From Pseudorhodoferax sp032153935 (lineage in GTDB: Bacteria > Pseudomonadota > Gammaproteobacteria > Burkholderiales > Burkholderiaceae_C), in assembly GCF_964253035.1 (NCBI RefSeq), contig NZ_CAXUQL020000001.1, positions 3,906,001-3,970,000 of the forward strand: DNA of 64,000 nt. Reading direction: 5' to 3'. Made by a program: the position numbers and the translations under genes. Each line of letters begins with the position of its first letter. Positions within the stretch are counted from its first letter, which is position 1. The notes beneath the pieces are model-generated. The model saw only the letters and a program-made list of their open reading frames with translations, had not been told where the DNA came from and ran no database searches. Of this stretch, positions 24,430 to 32,687 are shown piece by piece.

Positions 24430-25116
24430 TCATGCAGTGGGTGTGGCGGTGTCGGCGGGGCGCGGTGCGGTGATGCCGGCGATGGTGCGCAGGATGTGGG
24501 CGCGCACCAGGGCTTCGACGCCCTCGGCATCGCCGGCCTTGAGCGCCACGAGGATCTCGCGGTGCACGTCCTGCACGTAGTCGACCGAAGGCCGGTTCTC
24601 CATCCAGACGCGCATGAGTGGCTCGATCACCGAATGCAGCGCCGAGATCTGGTGCATCAGCCGCGGTGCGTCGCTGACGGCGCACAGGCGTTCGTGGAAT
24701 TGCCGGTGCACCGTGATCCAGTCCGAGGTGTGGGCCGCGCTGCGCTGCATCCTGGCCAGCAGTTGCTCCAGGTCGTGGATGTCGTCCGCGCTCACGCGCC
24801 GCGCCGCCATGGCTGCGGCCAGGCCTTCGAGCACGGCGCGCATCTCGAACACCTCGCGCACTTCCTTCTCGGTGAGGTCGCGCACCACGGCCCCGCGGTT
24901 GGGCCGCATCACGATCAGGCCCTCGGCCGCCAGCCGGTTCAAGGCCTCGCGCACGGGCATGCGGCTCATGCCCAGTGCGCTGGCGATCTCCTCGGGCACC
25001 AGGCGCGCACCGGGCCGCTGCAGCCCCATGCGGATGGCATGGCGGATGTGCTGGTAGGCCTCCTCCTGGGCGGTCGAGTGGGTGGATTCGAACGAGGAGG
25101 AGCGTTGCATCAGCAT
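24430..25116 (-). CDS. GntR-family (FCD) transcriptional regulator
   Basis: A 228-residue FadR-like regulator. Winged HTH residues 18-80 (EEIASALGMSRMPVREALNR is the recognition segment); FCD effector domain residues 85-215 with metal-type ligands in the region DWITVHRQFHERL and VHREILVALKAGD. Start at MLMQRSSSF (25116); longer forms read into non-coding sequence. It lies divergent to the Bug-Ggt operon and upstream of the Old Yellow Enzyme, so it probably controls one or both in response to an organic acid. Confidence 0.88.
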   Translation of the reverse strand: MLMQRSSSFESTHSTAQEEAYQHIRHAIRMGLQRPGARLVPEEIASALGMSRMPVREALNRLAAEGLIVMRPNRGAVVRDLTEKEVREVFEMRAVLEGLAAAMAARRVSADDIHDLEQLLARMQRSAAHTSDWITVHRQFHERLCAVSDAPRLMHQISALHSVIEPLMRVWMENRPSVDYVQDVHREILVALKAGDAEGVEALVRAHILRTIAGITAPRPADTATPTA

Positions 25117-25343
25117 CAATGAGGCGGGGGATTTGCACGAAAGGCGGCGCGATTCTATGAGGGGGTCCGGCCTGTGCGCTGGCGCCGGACGGTGCCTTGC
25201 CGCGGTGCGAGATGCACGGCGCCGGTGCATGGCGCTGCTGTTGCCTGTGCGTTCAGTCCTGCGCCACCCGCGACATCCGGGCGATGGGCACGCCGGCAGA
25301 CCCTGGCCTGGCACTTGCTTTACAGACGCATTCCGCAAATTGG

Positions 25344-25365
25344 ATCCAAATATCCAAATATCCAG
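25344..25365 (+). repeat. Tandem ATCCAAAT octamers in the GntR/Bug divergent region
   Basis: ATCCAAAT occurs twice back to back at 25344-25359, followed by ATCCAG, in a locally AT-rich stretch of the 336-nt region between the GntR gene and the Bug gene. The 8-bp period is unusual and may be a regulator site. The rest of 25117-25452 has no gene I can support; its left half is GC-rich and featureless. Confidence 0.4.
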
Positions 25366-25452
25366 AAATTGCGGGATACTCGCGGCGGCCTCGGGCTCGC
25401 GGCCGCCAGACCAGACCCTTCGACCCTTCATTCGTCAGACAGGATTCCTTCC

Positions 25453-26433
25453 ATGATTCTTGAGTCGTTGCGCACGTCCATCCTGGCGGCCATGGTCCTG
25501 GCAGTGGGCAGCGCCAGCGCGCAAACGCCCGCGCCGGCCTGGCCCGCCAAGCCGGTCCGCATCGTGGTGCCGTTCTCGGCCGGCGCCGCCACGGACCTGA
25601 TCAGCCGGCAACTCGGCACCGGCCTGGCCAAGGCCCTGGGCCAGGCCTTCGTCGTCGAGAACAAGCCCGGCGCCGCCGCCATGATCGGCAGCGACGCGGC
25701 GGCGCGCGCGCCCGGCGACGGCTACACGCTGCTCATGAGCGGCCCGGCCTCGATGGTGACCAACCGCTTCCTCTACAAGAAGCTCAGCTACGACCCCGAT
25801 GCGTTCGCGAAGGTGGCGGTGGTGGCCATCACGCCCAACGTGCTGCTGTCCCACCCCGCGCTGCCGTTCAAGACCGTGCCCGAGATGGTGGCCTACGCCA
25901 AGGCCCATCCGGGCAAGCTGACCTATGCCTCGTTCGGCGCCGGCACCACCTCGCACATGGCCGGCGAGATGCTGCGCCAGCAGGCCGGCATCGACATCGT
26001 GCACGTGCCCTACAAGGGCGCGGGCGAGGCCATCCCGGCGCTGCTGTCGGGCCAGGTGTCCATGTACTTCGACACCATCATGACCGCGCTGCCGCAGGTC
26101 AAGGCCGGCAAGCTCAACGCGCTGGGCGTGTCCAGCGCCACGCGCTCCGCGATGGCGCCGGAGATTCCCACCATCGCCGAGCAGGGCTACCCGGGCTACG
26201 ACATCGCGCCCTGGTACGGCATCGTTGCCAGCCCCGGCACGCCGCAGCCCATCGTGGCCCGCCTGAACACCGAGATCAACAAGCTGCTGCAGGATGCCGC
26301 GTTCCGCGACAGCCTGGCCGCCACCGGCGCGGAGCCGCGCGGCGGCTCGGTCGCCGACTTCGAGGCCTTCGTGCGCACCGAGGTGCCGCGCACCGAGAAG
26401 CTGGTGCAGCAGTCCGGCCTCACCATGCAGTAG
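25453..26433 (+). CDS. Bug-family (TctC) periplasmic solute receptor
   Basis: A 326-residue receptor starting MILESLRTSILAAMVLAVGS, signal peptide ending SASAQ-TPAPAWPAK. Bug motifs: VRIVVPFSAGAATDLISRQL (an S replaces the usual P in FPPGG), HVPYKGAGEAIPALLSGQ and APWYGIVASPGTPQPIVARL. It starts a two-gene unit with the gamma-glutamyltransferase family gene 31 nt downstream, suggesting uptake of a gamma-glutamyl compound or a related amide or acid; this is inference. Confidence 0.92.
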   Translation: MILESLRTSILAAMVLAVGSASAQTPAPAWPAKPVRIVVPFSAGAATDLISRQLGTGLAKALGQAFVVENKPGAAAMIGSDAAARAPGDGYTLLMSGPASMVTNRFLYKKLSYDPDAFAKVAVVAITPNVLLSHPALPFKTVPEMVAYAKAHPGKLTYASFGAGTTSHMAGEMLRQQAGIDIVHVPYKGAGEAIPALLSGQVSMYFDTIMTALPQVKAGKLNALGVSSATRSAMAPEIPTIAEQGYPGYDIAPWYGIVASPGTPQPIVARLNTEINKLLQDAAFRDSLAATGAEPRGGSVADFEAFVRTEVPRTEKLVQQSGLTMQ

Positions 26434-26464
26434 CAGCAACACTGCCTTCCTTCCAACCCAAGCC

Positions 26465-28060
26465 ATGCCCATGCCCGATTTCGACTGGTCCTTTCCCTAC
26501 CGTTCGCAGAAGATGCCGCTGCTCGCGGCCAACGCCGTCAGCACCAGCCAGCCGCTGGCCGCGCAGGCCGGCCTGCAGATGTTGCGCGAAGGCGGCAATG
26601 CCATCGACGCCGCCATCGCCACGGCCATCACGCTGACGGTGGTGGAGCCGGTCATGAACGGCATCGGCGGCGACCTGTTCGCCCAGGTCTGGCACGAAGG
26701 AAAGCTCTATGGCCTCAACGCCAGTGGCCGCGCCCCCGCGCGCTGGACGCTGGACCATTTCGCGGGCCGCAGCGCCATGCCCAAGGTCGGCTGGGACACC
26801 GTCACTGTGCCGGGCCAGGTGGCGGGCTGGCGCGCGCTGTCCGAGCGCTTCGGCAAGCTGCCGTTCGCGCAGCTGTTCGTGCCCGCCATTGCCTACGCGG
26901 CAGATGGCTTCCTGGTCTCGCCGCAGATCGCACGGCAATGGGCGGCGCTGGTGCCGGTGCTGGCGGAGCAGCCCGGCTTCAAGGAGACCTTCCTGGTCGA
27001 AGGCCGCGCGCCGCGCGCGGGCGAACGCTGGCGCTGCCCCGACCAGGCGCGCACGCTGGGCGAGATCGCCGCCACGGGCGGGCGCAGCTTCTACGAGGGC
27101 GGCCTGGCCGAGCGCATCGTCGACCATGCGCGCAAGACCGGCGGCGCCCTGGCCGCGCAGGATCTTGCGCAGCACCAGGTCGCCTGGGTCGAACCCATCG
27201 CCCAGGCCTTCCGCGGCCACCTGCTGCACGAGCTGCCACCCAACGGACAGGGCATTGCGGCCCTGATCGCGCTGGGCATCGTCGAGCGCTTCGACGTGGA
27301 GGCCATGGGCCTGGACAGCCCGGACTTCTACCACCTGGCCATCGAGGCCATGAAGCTGGCCTTCGCCGACCTGCACGCGCATGTGGCCGACCCGGCCCAC
27401 ATGCGGGTGCCGCCCGCGGCGCTGCTGGACCCGCAGTACCTCGCCGCGCGCGCGGCGCTGATCCGCATGGACCGTTCCTCGGTGCCGATGGCCGGCGTGC
27501 CGAAGCCGGGCGGCACCGTCTACCTGGCGGCGGCCGATGCCCAGGGCTCCATGGTGTCCTTCATCCAGTCCAACTACCGCGGCTTCGGCTCGGGCGTGGT
27601 GGTGCCGGGCACCGGCATCGCGCTGCACAACCGTGGCGAGAGCTTCAGCCTGCAGGCCGGCCACCCCAACTGCGTGGCACCGGGAAAGCAGCCCATGCAC
27701 ACCATCATCCCGGGCTTTGTCACGCAGGGCGGCCAGCCGCTGATGGCCTTCGGCGTGATGGGCGGCTCCATGCAGGCGCAGGGACATCTGCAGATGCTGA
27801 TGCGCCTGGCAGCATTCCGCCAGAACCCGCAGGCCATGAGCGATGCGCCGCGCTTCCGTGTGGAGAACGGCCCGGTCGTCAACGTCGAGGCCCATCTGCC
27901 GGGCGCCGTGGCGCAGGAACTGCGCGCGCGCGGCCACGACGTGCAGGTGGCCCCAGGCGACAGCCTGGAGTTCGGCTCGGCCCAGCTGATCCACCGCGTC
28001 GAGGGTGGCTACCTGGCGGCCAGCGACTCGCGGCGCGACGGCCAGGCCGTGGGGTTCTAA
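26465..28060 (+). CDS. Gamma-glutamyltransferase family protein (Ntn hydrolase)
   Basis: A 531-residue enzyme of the GGT superfamily. N-terminal AANAVSTSQPLAAQAGLQML and REGGNAIDAAIATAITLTVV are typical; the autocatalytic Thr follows KPGG in KPGGTVYLAAADAQGSMVSF, the cleavage site that makes the two subunits. The small-subunit motifs FGSGVVVPGTGIALHNRGESF and MGGSMQAQGHLQ are present. No signal peptide, so a cytoplasmic form unlike E. coli Ggt. Relatives hydrolyse glutathione, gamma-glutamyl peptides or cephalosporin side chains. It overlaps the convergent rhodanese gene by 4 nt. Substrate unproven. Confidence 0.88.
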   Translation: MPMPDFDWSFPYRSQKMPLLAANAVSTSQPLAAQAGLQMLREGGNAIDAAIATAITLTVVEPVMNGIGGDLFAQVWHEGKLYGLNASGRAPARWTLDHFAGRSAMPKVGWDTVTVPGQVAGWRALSERFGKLPFAQLFVPAIAYAADGFLVSPQIARQWAALVPVLAEQPGFKETFLVEGRAPRAGERWRCPDQARTLGEIAATGGRSFYEGGLAERIVDHARKTGGALAAQDLAQHQVAWVEPIAQAFRGHLLHELPPNGQGIAALIALGIVERFDVEAMGLDSPDFYHLAIEAMKLAFADLHAHVADPAHMRVPPAALLDPQYLAARAALIRMDRSSVPMAGVPKPGGTVYLAAADAQGSMVSFIQSNYRGFGSGVVVPGTGIALHNRGESFSLQAGHPNCVAPGKQPMHTIIPGFVTQGGQPLMAFGVMGGSMQAQGHLQMLMRLAAFRQNPQAMSDAPRFRVENGPVVNVEAHLPGAVAQELRARGHDVQVAPGDSLEFGSAQLIHRVEGGYLAASDSRRDGQAVGF

Positions 28061-29652
28061 AGCACCCGGAAGCCGTGCGTGCCGTCGCGCGCCAGCTGCG
28101 CGACGAGGCCGAACTCCCAGTCCAGATAGCCCTGCATGGCCGCGCGTGGCGCGTCCGTGCCTTCGTAGGGGCGGCGGTAGCGGTCGGTGCGCGGCGTGGC
28201 CAGGCGCGGCTCACCGGCCTCCAGGGGCAGGCCGGCCGCTGCCCAGGCCGCCGTGCCGCCAGCGAGCACCAGCACACGGGCCGCGGGCTGGCCGCGCGTG
28301 GCCAGCAGGGCCTGCAGTTCGGGGGCGGCGTAAGGGGCCAGCGCGCCGTCCGCACTGGTCAGCACGTACTGCTGCGCCGCTGGCAGTTGCTCCAGCGCCT
28401 GGCGCAGCTGCGCACGGATGGCGAACCAGGCGCCCGGGATGTGGCCGCGCACATGGGCCTGGCCCGGGCCCAGGTCGATCACCACGCTGTCCGACAGCGC
28501 GGCCGACAGCTGCGCGGGCGTGACGCGCTCCACGTCCGGCGCCGGCGGCAGCGCAGGCAGGGCGGCGCCGGTTGCTTCGAAGGCGCCGGCGCCGTCGAGC
28601 ACATGGACCTCCCAGCCCATCTGCGCCAGCCACGAGCCCGTCATGTTCGCGCGCACGCCGTCGTCATCCACCAGCACGATGCGCGCGCCGCGCACCGGCA
28701 CGCTGTGGTCGGTCTCCTGTACGAGCTGGCCGCCGGGGGCGTTGGCGAAGCCGGGCAGGTGGCCGGTGGCGTATTCCTCGGGTGTGCGCACGTCGAAGGC
28801 GTGCAGCGTGCGGCCGGGCTCGGCGCGCCACCGCGCCAGCGTCTGCGGCGTGGCGCGGCCCACGCCGGCACGCCGGGCTGTGTCGGCCGCCGCCTGGCGC
28901 GCCTGGGCCAGCCGCTCGGGCGCCACCTGCGCGGGCGCGCGCCGTGCCGCGCCATGGTCCAGCTGCTGGCCGGCCAGCAGCCAGCCGATGGTGCCGTTGC
29001 GCAGGGCCGCCACGGGATTGGGCACGCCCGCGTTGACCAGCGACTGCGTGCCGATGATGCTGCGTGTGCGGCCCGCGCAGTTGACGACGATGGTCGTGGC
29101 CGGATCGGGCGCGAGCTCGCGGGCGCGCAGCACGAGTTCGGCGCCCGGCACGCTGGTCGCGCCCGGGATGCTCATGGTCTGGTATTCGTCGAAGCGGCGC
29201 GCGTCCACCACCACGGCATCGGCGCCCGTGGCGATCAGCGCCTGCACCTCTTCGGCCGCCAGCGAAGGCGTGCGGCGCTCGTGCTCCACGAGCTCGCCGA
29301 AGGCCTTGCTCGGCACGTTGACGTCGCGGAACACCTCGCCGCCCGCGGCGATCCACGCGTCCAGACCACCGGCCAGCGCGTGCACCTGCGTGTAGCCCAG
29401 CGCGGCCAGCACGGCCGCGCCGCGCGGCACCAGGTCTTCGCCATCGTGCACGCCGTACAGCACGATCGGCGTATCGCGCCGCGGAATGCGGCGCCAGACC
29501 TCCAGCTCGATGCGCGACAGCGGCAGGTTGGCGGCCCACAGCGGATGCGACTGGGCGAACGGGTCTTCCTCGCGCAGGTCGAGCAGGGCGATCTCGTCGC
29601 GCGCCAGCAGCGCGGCGCGGACATCAAAGGGTGTCAGTGAGGGCAGGGGCAT
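28057..29652 (-). CDS. Four-domain rhodanese-like sulfurtransferase
   Basis: A 531-residue protein made of four rhodanese-homology domains at about 5-115, 130-235, 270-370 and 395-490. Only domain 2 has the catalytic loop Cys (VVNCAGRTRSIIG); domains 1 (VLYGVHDGED), 3 (VLVDDDGVRAN) and 4 (VLTSADGALA) lack it and are probably structural or regulatory. No signal peptide, so it acts in the cytoplasm. It diverges from the UvrA2-like gene across 197 nt holding a repeat also found before tauD, tying it to the sulfur regulon. Likely thiosulfate or persulfide transferase. Confidence 0.9.
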   Translation of the reverse strand: MPLPSLTPFDVRAALLARDEIALLDLREEDPFAQSHPLWAANLPLSRIELEVWRRIPRRDTPIVLYGVHDGEDLVPRGAAVLAALGYTQVHALAGGLDAWIAAGGEVFRDVNVPSKAFGELVEHERRTPSLAAEEVQALIATGADAVVVDARRFDEYQTMSIPGATSVPGAELVLRARELAPDPATTIVVNCAGRTRSIIGTQSLVNAGVPNPVAALRNGTIGWLLAGQQLDHGAARRAPAQVAPERLAQARQAAADTARRAGVGRATPQTLARWRAEPGRTLHAFDVRTPEEYATGHLPGFANAPGGQLVQETDHSVPVRGARIVLVDDDGVRANMTGSWLAQMGWEVHVLDGAGAFEATGAALPALPPAPDVERVTPAQLSAALSDSVVIDLGPGQAHVRGHIPGAWFAIRAQLRQALEQLPAAQQYVLTSADGALAPYAAPELQALLATRGQPAARVLVLAGGTAAWAAAGLPLEAGEPRLATPRTDRYRRPYEGTDAPRAAMQGYLDWEFGLVAQLARDGTHGFRVL

Positions 29653-29706
29653 GCGGCGAGCATAGGCGCACGCCGCCCATGCGCTTGCGCGGCCGGCGCA
29701 TCAGCA

Positions 29707-29725
29707 CATGCGCAAAACGTGCTTG
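29707..29725 (+). repeat. 19-bp repeat, copy 1 (before uvrA2)
   Basis: CATGCGCAAAACGTGCTTG; copy 2 at 32539-32557 differs at two central bases (AC for GT). The copies stand in the same orientation on either side of the uvrA2-like gene: one between the divergent rhodanese and uvrA2 genes, one in front of tauD. Probably an operator; the flanks of both are rich in CGCAT. Confidence 0.5.
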
Positions 29726-29849
29726 CATTCGACCGGCACGTTGTGGGCAACGGTCGGCCGCGGGCACTCGGCCGACAACGCAACGGCGTCGTGCGTGCTG
29801 GACCGGCGCTCGCATGCGCGCACACTGGTGTCTTCCCTTCGCCACCAGG

Positions 29850-32504
29850 ATGTCTCCATTGGCACGAGCCCCCCGTCGAGCGCCGCCACGCGCTGCCCAT
29901 CCGCCCACGGCCCTGCAGCGCGACGGCTTCGTCCAGGTGCGCGGCGCACGCGAGCACAACCTCAAGAACGTCGACGTCGACATCCCGCGCAACGCCTTCG
30001 TGGTGTTCACGGGCATCTCGGGTTCGGGCAAGTCCTCGCTGGCCTTCGGCACCTTGTTCGCCGAGGCGCAGCGGCGCTACCTCGACTCCATCGCCCCCTA
30101 TGCGCGCCGGCTCGTAGACCAGGCCGGCATCCCGCAGGTCGATGCGGTCGAGGGCATGCCGCCCGCGGTCGCGCTGCAGCAGCAGCGCGGCACGCCCATG
30201 GCGCGTTCTTCGGTCGGCAGCGTCAGCACCGTCTCCAACCTGCTGCGGCTGCTGTTCTCGCGCGCGGGCCACTATCCGGCGGGCCAGGCCATGCTGTTCG
30301 CGGAGGACTTCTCGCCGAACACGCCGCAGGGCGCCTGCCCGCAATGCCATGGCCTGGGCCGCGTCTACGACGTGACCGAGCGTTCGGCCGTGCCCGACGA
30401 CAGCCTCAGCATCCGCCAGCGCGCCGTCGCGGCCTGGCCCAGTGCCTGGCAGGGCCAGAACCTGCGCGACATCCTGACCACGCTGGGGCACGACGTTGAC
30501 AAGCCCTGGCGCGCGCTGCCGCAGCGCACGCGCGACTGGATCCTGTTCACCGACGAACAACCCACCGTGCCCGTCTATGCCGGATTCGACCGCGACGAGG
30601 TGCGCGCGGCGGTAAAGGCCAAGATGGCGCCGAGCTACATGGGCACTTTCACGGGTGTGCGGCGTTACGTGCTGCAGACCTTCGCGAACAGCCCGAGCGC
30701 GGCCATGCGCAAGCGCGTCGCGGCCTACATGGTGAGCGCGCCCTGCAGCCTGTGCGCGGGCCGCAGGCTCAAGCCCGAGGCCCTGGCCGTGACCTTCGCG
30801 GGCCACGACATCGCCGCGCTGGGCGCCATGCCGCTGGCCGACCTGGCGCAGCGCCTGGCGCCCGCTGCCCAGGGGCACGCGGCCGCTGCGTCCGCCCACC
30901 GCGGCGCGCACCGGCCTGCACCCGCGAACCCGCGCCATGCCGGCGCGGACGACGTGCTGCGCACACCCGAGGATTCGCAGGAGAAGAACCTGGCCGCCCA
31001 GCGCCTGGCCGGCGAGATCCTCGCGCGGCTGCAGACGCTGCAGAGCCTGGGCCTGGGCTATCTCTCGCTGGACCGGGCCACGCCCACCCTGTCGGTCGGC
31101 GAACTGCAGCGCCTGCGCCTGGCGACGCAGATCGGCTCCAAGCTGTTCGGCGTGGTCTACGTGCTGGACGAACCCTCCGCCGGCCTGCACCCGGCCGATG
31201 GCGTGGCGCTGCACCAGGCGCTGGAGCGGCTCAAGGCGGCCGGCAACACGCTGTTCGTGGTCGAGCACGACGTGGCCACCATGCGCGCGGCGGACTGGCT
31301 CGTGGACGTGGGGCCGGCCGCCGGTAGCCACGGCGGCGAGGTGCTCTACAGCGGCCCGCCCGCGGGGTTGGCGGCCGTTGCACGCTCGCAGACGCGGCCC
31401 TACCTGTTCCCGGATGCGGGCGCCAGGCCGGCGCGGCGCGCGGTGCGCCAGCCGCGCGCCTGGCTGCGGCTGCAGCAGGTGCGGCACCACAACCTCGATG
31501 GTGTGGACGCCGACTTCCCCATCGGCTGCCTGAGCGTGGTCACGGGCGTCTCGGGTTCGGGCAAGTCCAGCCTGGTCAGCCAGGCCGCGCTGGAGCTCGT
31601 GCGCCGCCAGCTGCATGTGCCCGACGAGGCGCAAGAGGAGGTGACCGCGCCCGAGGGCGACGACGCCGCGCAAGCCCCCATGCCGCCCGTGCAGGGCCGC
31701 ATTGCCGAGGGCCTGGAGCACATTGCGCGCGTGGTGCAGGTCGACCAGAAGCCCATCGGCCGCACGCCGCGGTCCAACCTGGCCACCTACACGGGTTTGT
31801 TCGATGCGGTGCGCAAGCTGTTCGCGGCCACGCCCGAAGCACGGCGGCGCCGCTGCGATGCCGGCCGCTTTTCGTTCAACGTGGCCAAGGGCCGCTGCAC
31901 GACCTGCGCGGGCGAGGGCTTCGTCAGCGTGGAACTGCTGTTCCTGCCCAGTGTCTACGCGCCATGCCCCGACTGTCAGGGCAAGCGCTACAACGCCGCG
32001 ACGCTGAAGGTCACCTGGCAAGGGCTCAGCATCGCCGACGTGCTGGACCTCAGTGTGGAAGCCGCCTGCGCGCGCTTCGCCGAAGAGCCCGCCGTGCTGC
32101 GCCCGCTGGAGGTGCTGCGCGACATCGGCCTGGGCTACCTGCGGCTGGGCCAGCCCGCGACAGAACTGAGCGGCGGCGAGGCCCAGCGCATCAAGCTCGC
32201 CACCGAGCTGCACCGGCCGCAGAGCGGCCGCACGCTGTACGTGCTGGACGAGCCCACCACGGGCCTGCATCCCGCCGACGTGGACCGGCTGCTGGCGCAG
32301 CTCGACAGGCTCGTGGCCGCGGGCAACACCGTCATCGCGGTGGAGCACGACATGCGCGTGGCGGCCGCGGCCGACTGGCTGGTCGACATGGGGCCGGGTG
32401 CGGGCCCCGAGGGCGGGCGCATCGTCGTGGCCGGCCCGCCAGGCAAGGTGGCCAGGCAGCGCGGCAGCGCCACGGCGCCTTACCTGGCGCAGGCGCTGCG
32501 CTGA
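29850..32504 (+). CDS. UvrA2-like ABC excinuclease subunit / DrrC-type ATPase
   Basis: An 884-residue twin-ABC UvrA homologue. First ABC half: Walker A GISGSGKSS, signature LSVGELQRLRLATQIG, Walker B VVYVLDEPSAGLHP; second half: Walker A GVSGSGKSS, signature LSGGEAQRIKLATEL, Walker B YVLDEPTTGLHPADV. Zinc-finger cysteine pairs occur at CPQCHGLGRVYD, CSLCAGRR and CTTCAGEGF/CPDCQGKRY. It is about 60-100 residues shorter than true UvrA, as in UvrA2/DrrC proteins that lack the UvrB-binding domain. ATG at 29850 has only a weak ribosome site; upstream in-frame starts exist. Its place among sulfur genes is unusual. Confidence 0.9.
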   Translation: MSPLARAPRRAPPRAAHPPTALQRDGFVQVRGAREHNLKNVDVDIPRNAFVVFTGISGSGKSSLAFGTLFAEAQRRYLDSIAPYARRLVDQAGIPQVDAVEGMPPAVALQQQRGTPMARSSVGSVSTVSNLLRLLFSRAGHYPAGQAMLFAEDFSPNTPQGACPQCHGLGRVYDVTERSAVPDDSLSIRQRAVAAWPSAWQGQNLRDILTTLGHDVDKPWRALPQRTRDWILFTDEQPTVPVYAGFDRDEVRAAVKAKMAPSYMGTFTGVRRYVLQTFANSPSAAMRKRVAAYMVSAPCSLCAGRRLKPEALAVTFAGHDIAALGAMPLADLAQRLAPAAQGHAAAASAHRGAHRPAPANPRHAGADDVLRTPEDSQEKNLAAQRLAGEILARLQTLQSLGLGYLSLDRATPTLSVGELQRLRLATQIGSKLFGVVYVLDEPSAGLHPADGVALHQALERLKAAGNTLFVVEHDVATMRAADWLVDVGPAAGSHGGEVLYSGPPAGLAAVARSQTRPYLFPDAGARPARRAVRQPRAWLRLQQVRHHNLDGVDADFPIGCLSVVTGVSGSGKSSLVSQAALELVRRQLHVPDEAQEEVTAPEGDDAAQAPMPPVQGRIAEGLEHIARVVQVDQKPIGRTPRSNLATYTGLFDAVRKLFAATPEARRRRCDAGRFSFNVAKGRCTTCAGEGFVSVELLFLPSVYAPCPDCQGKRYNAATLKVTWQGLSIADVLDLSVEAACARFAEEPAVLRPLEVLRDIGLGYLRLGQPATELSGGEAQRIKLATELHRPQSGRTLYVLDEPTTGLHPADVDRLLAQLDRLVAAGNTVIAVEHDMRVAAAADWLVDMGPGAGPEGGRIVVAGPPGKVARQRGSATAPYLAQALR

Positions 32505-32538
32505 CGCGGGAGGGCCTTGCGCGTTCTGCGCATGTGCG

Positions 32539-32557
32539 CATGCGCAAAACACGCTTG
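32539..32557 (+). repeat. 19-bp repeat, copy 2 (before tauD)
   Basis: CATGCGCAAAACACGCTTG, 17 of 19 bases identical to 29707-29725 in the same orientation. It lies 131 nt before the tauD-like start and 32 nt before the 13-bp motif at 32589. Confidence 0.5.
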
Positions 32558-32588
32558 TGAGATCAAGGGGGCCTGCACAGAAGTTTTT

Positions 32589-32601
32589 CGCATAAGCAAG
32601 C
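32589..32601 (+). promoter_or_regulatory. 13-bp motif in the tauD promoter, shared with the cysB region
   Basis: CGCATAAGCAAGC, an exact match to the minus strand at 6145-6157. It lies in an AT-rich island (32578-32620) some 90 nt before tauD. A CysB-family binding site is the simplest explanation but is not proven. Confidence 0.48.
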
Positions 32602-32687
32602 AAGTAAACAATCGTTGGTCGCCGCGCATGCGCGGCCTACAGTGCGGGGCATCGCTGCCCGGTGCAGTTCCCCGCATCGCCCCCCAC

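Noticed and set aside
29634..32603. A 989-codon open frame antisense to the UvrA2-like gene, and many similar long antisense frames (for example 200-1960 and 2908-5151 on the + strand)
   Set aside because: Composition is repetitive Ala/Arg/Gln/Gly, no domain is recognisable, and each mirrors a well-supported gene; high G+C removes stop codons by chance.
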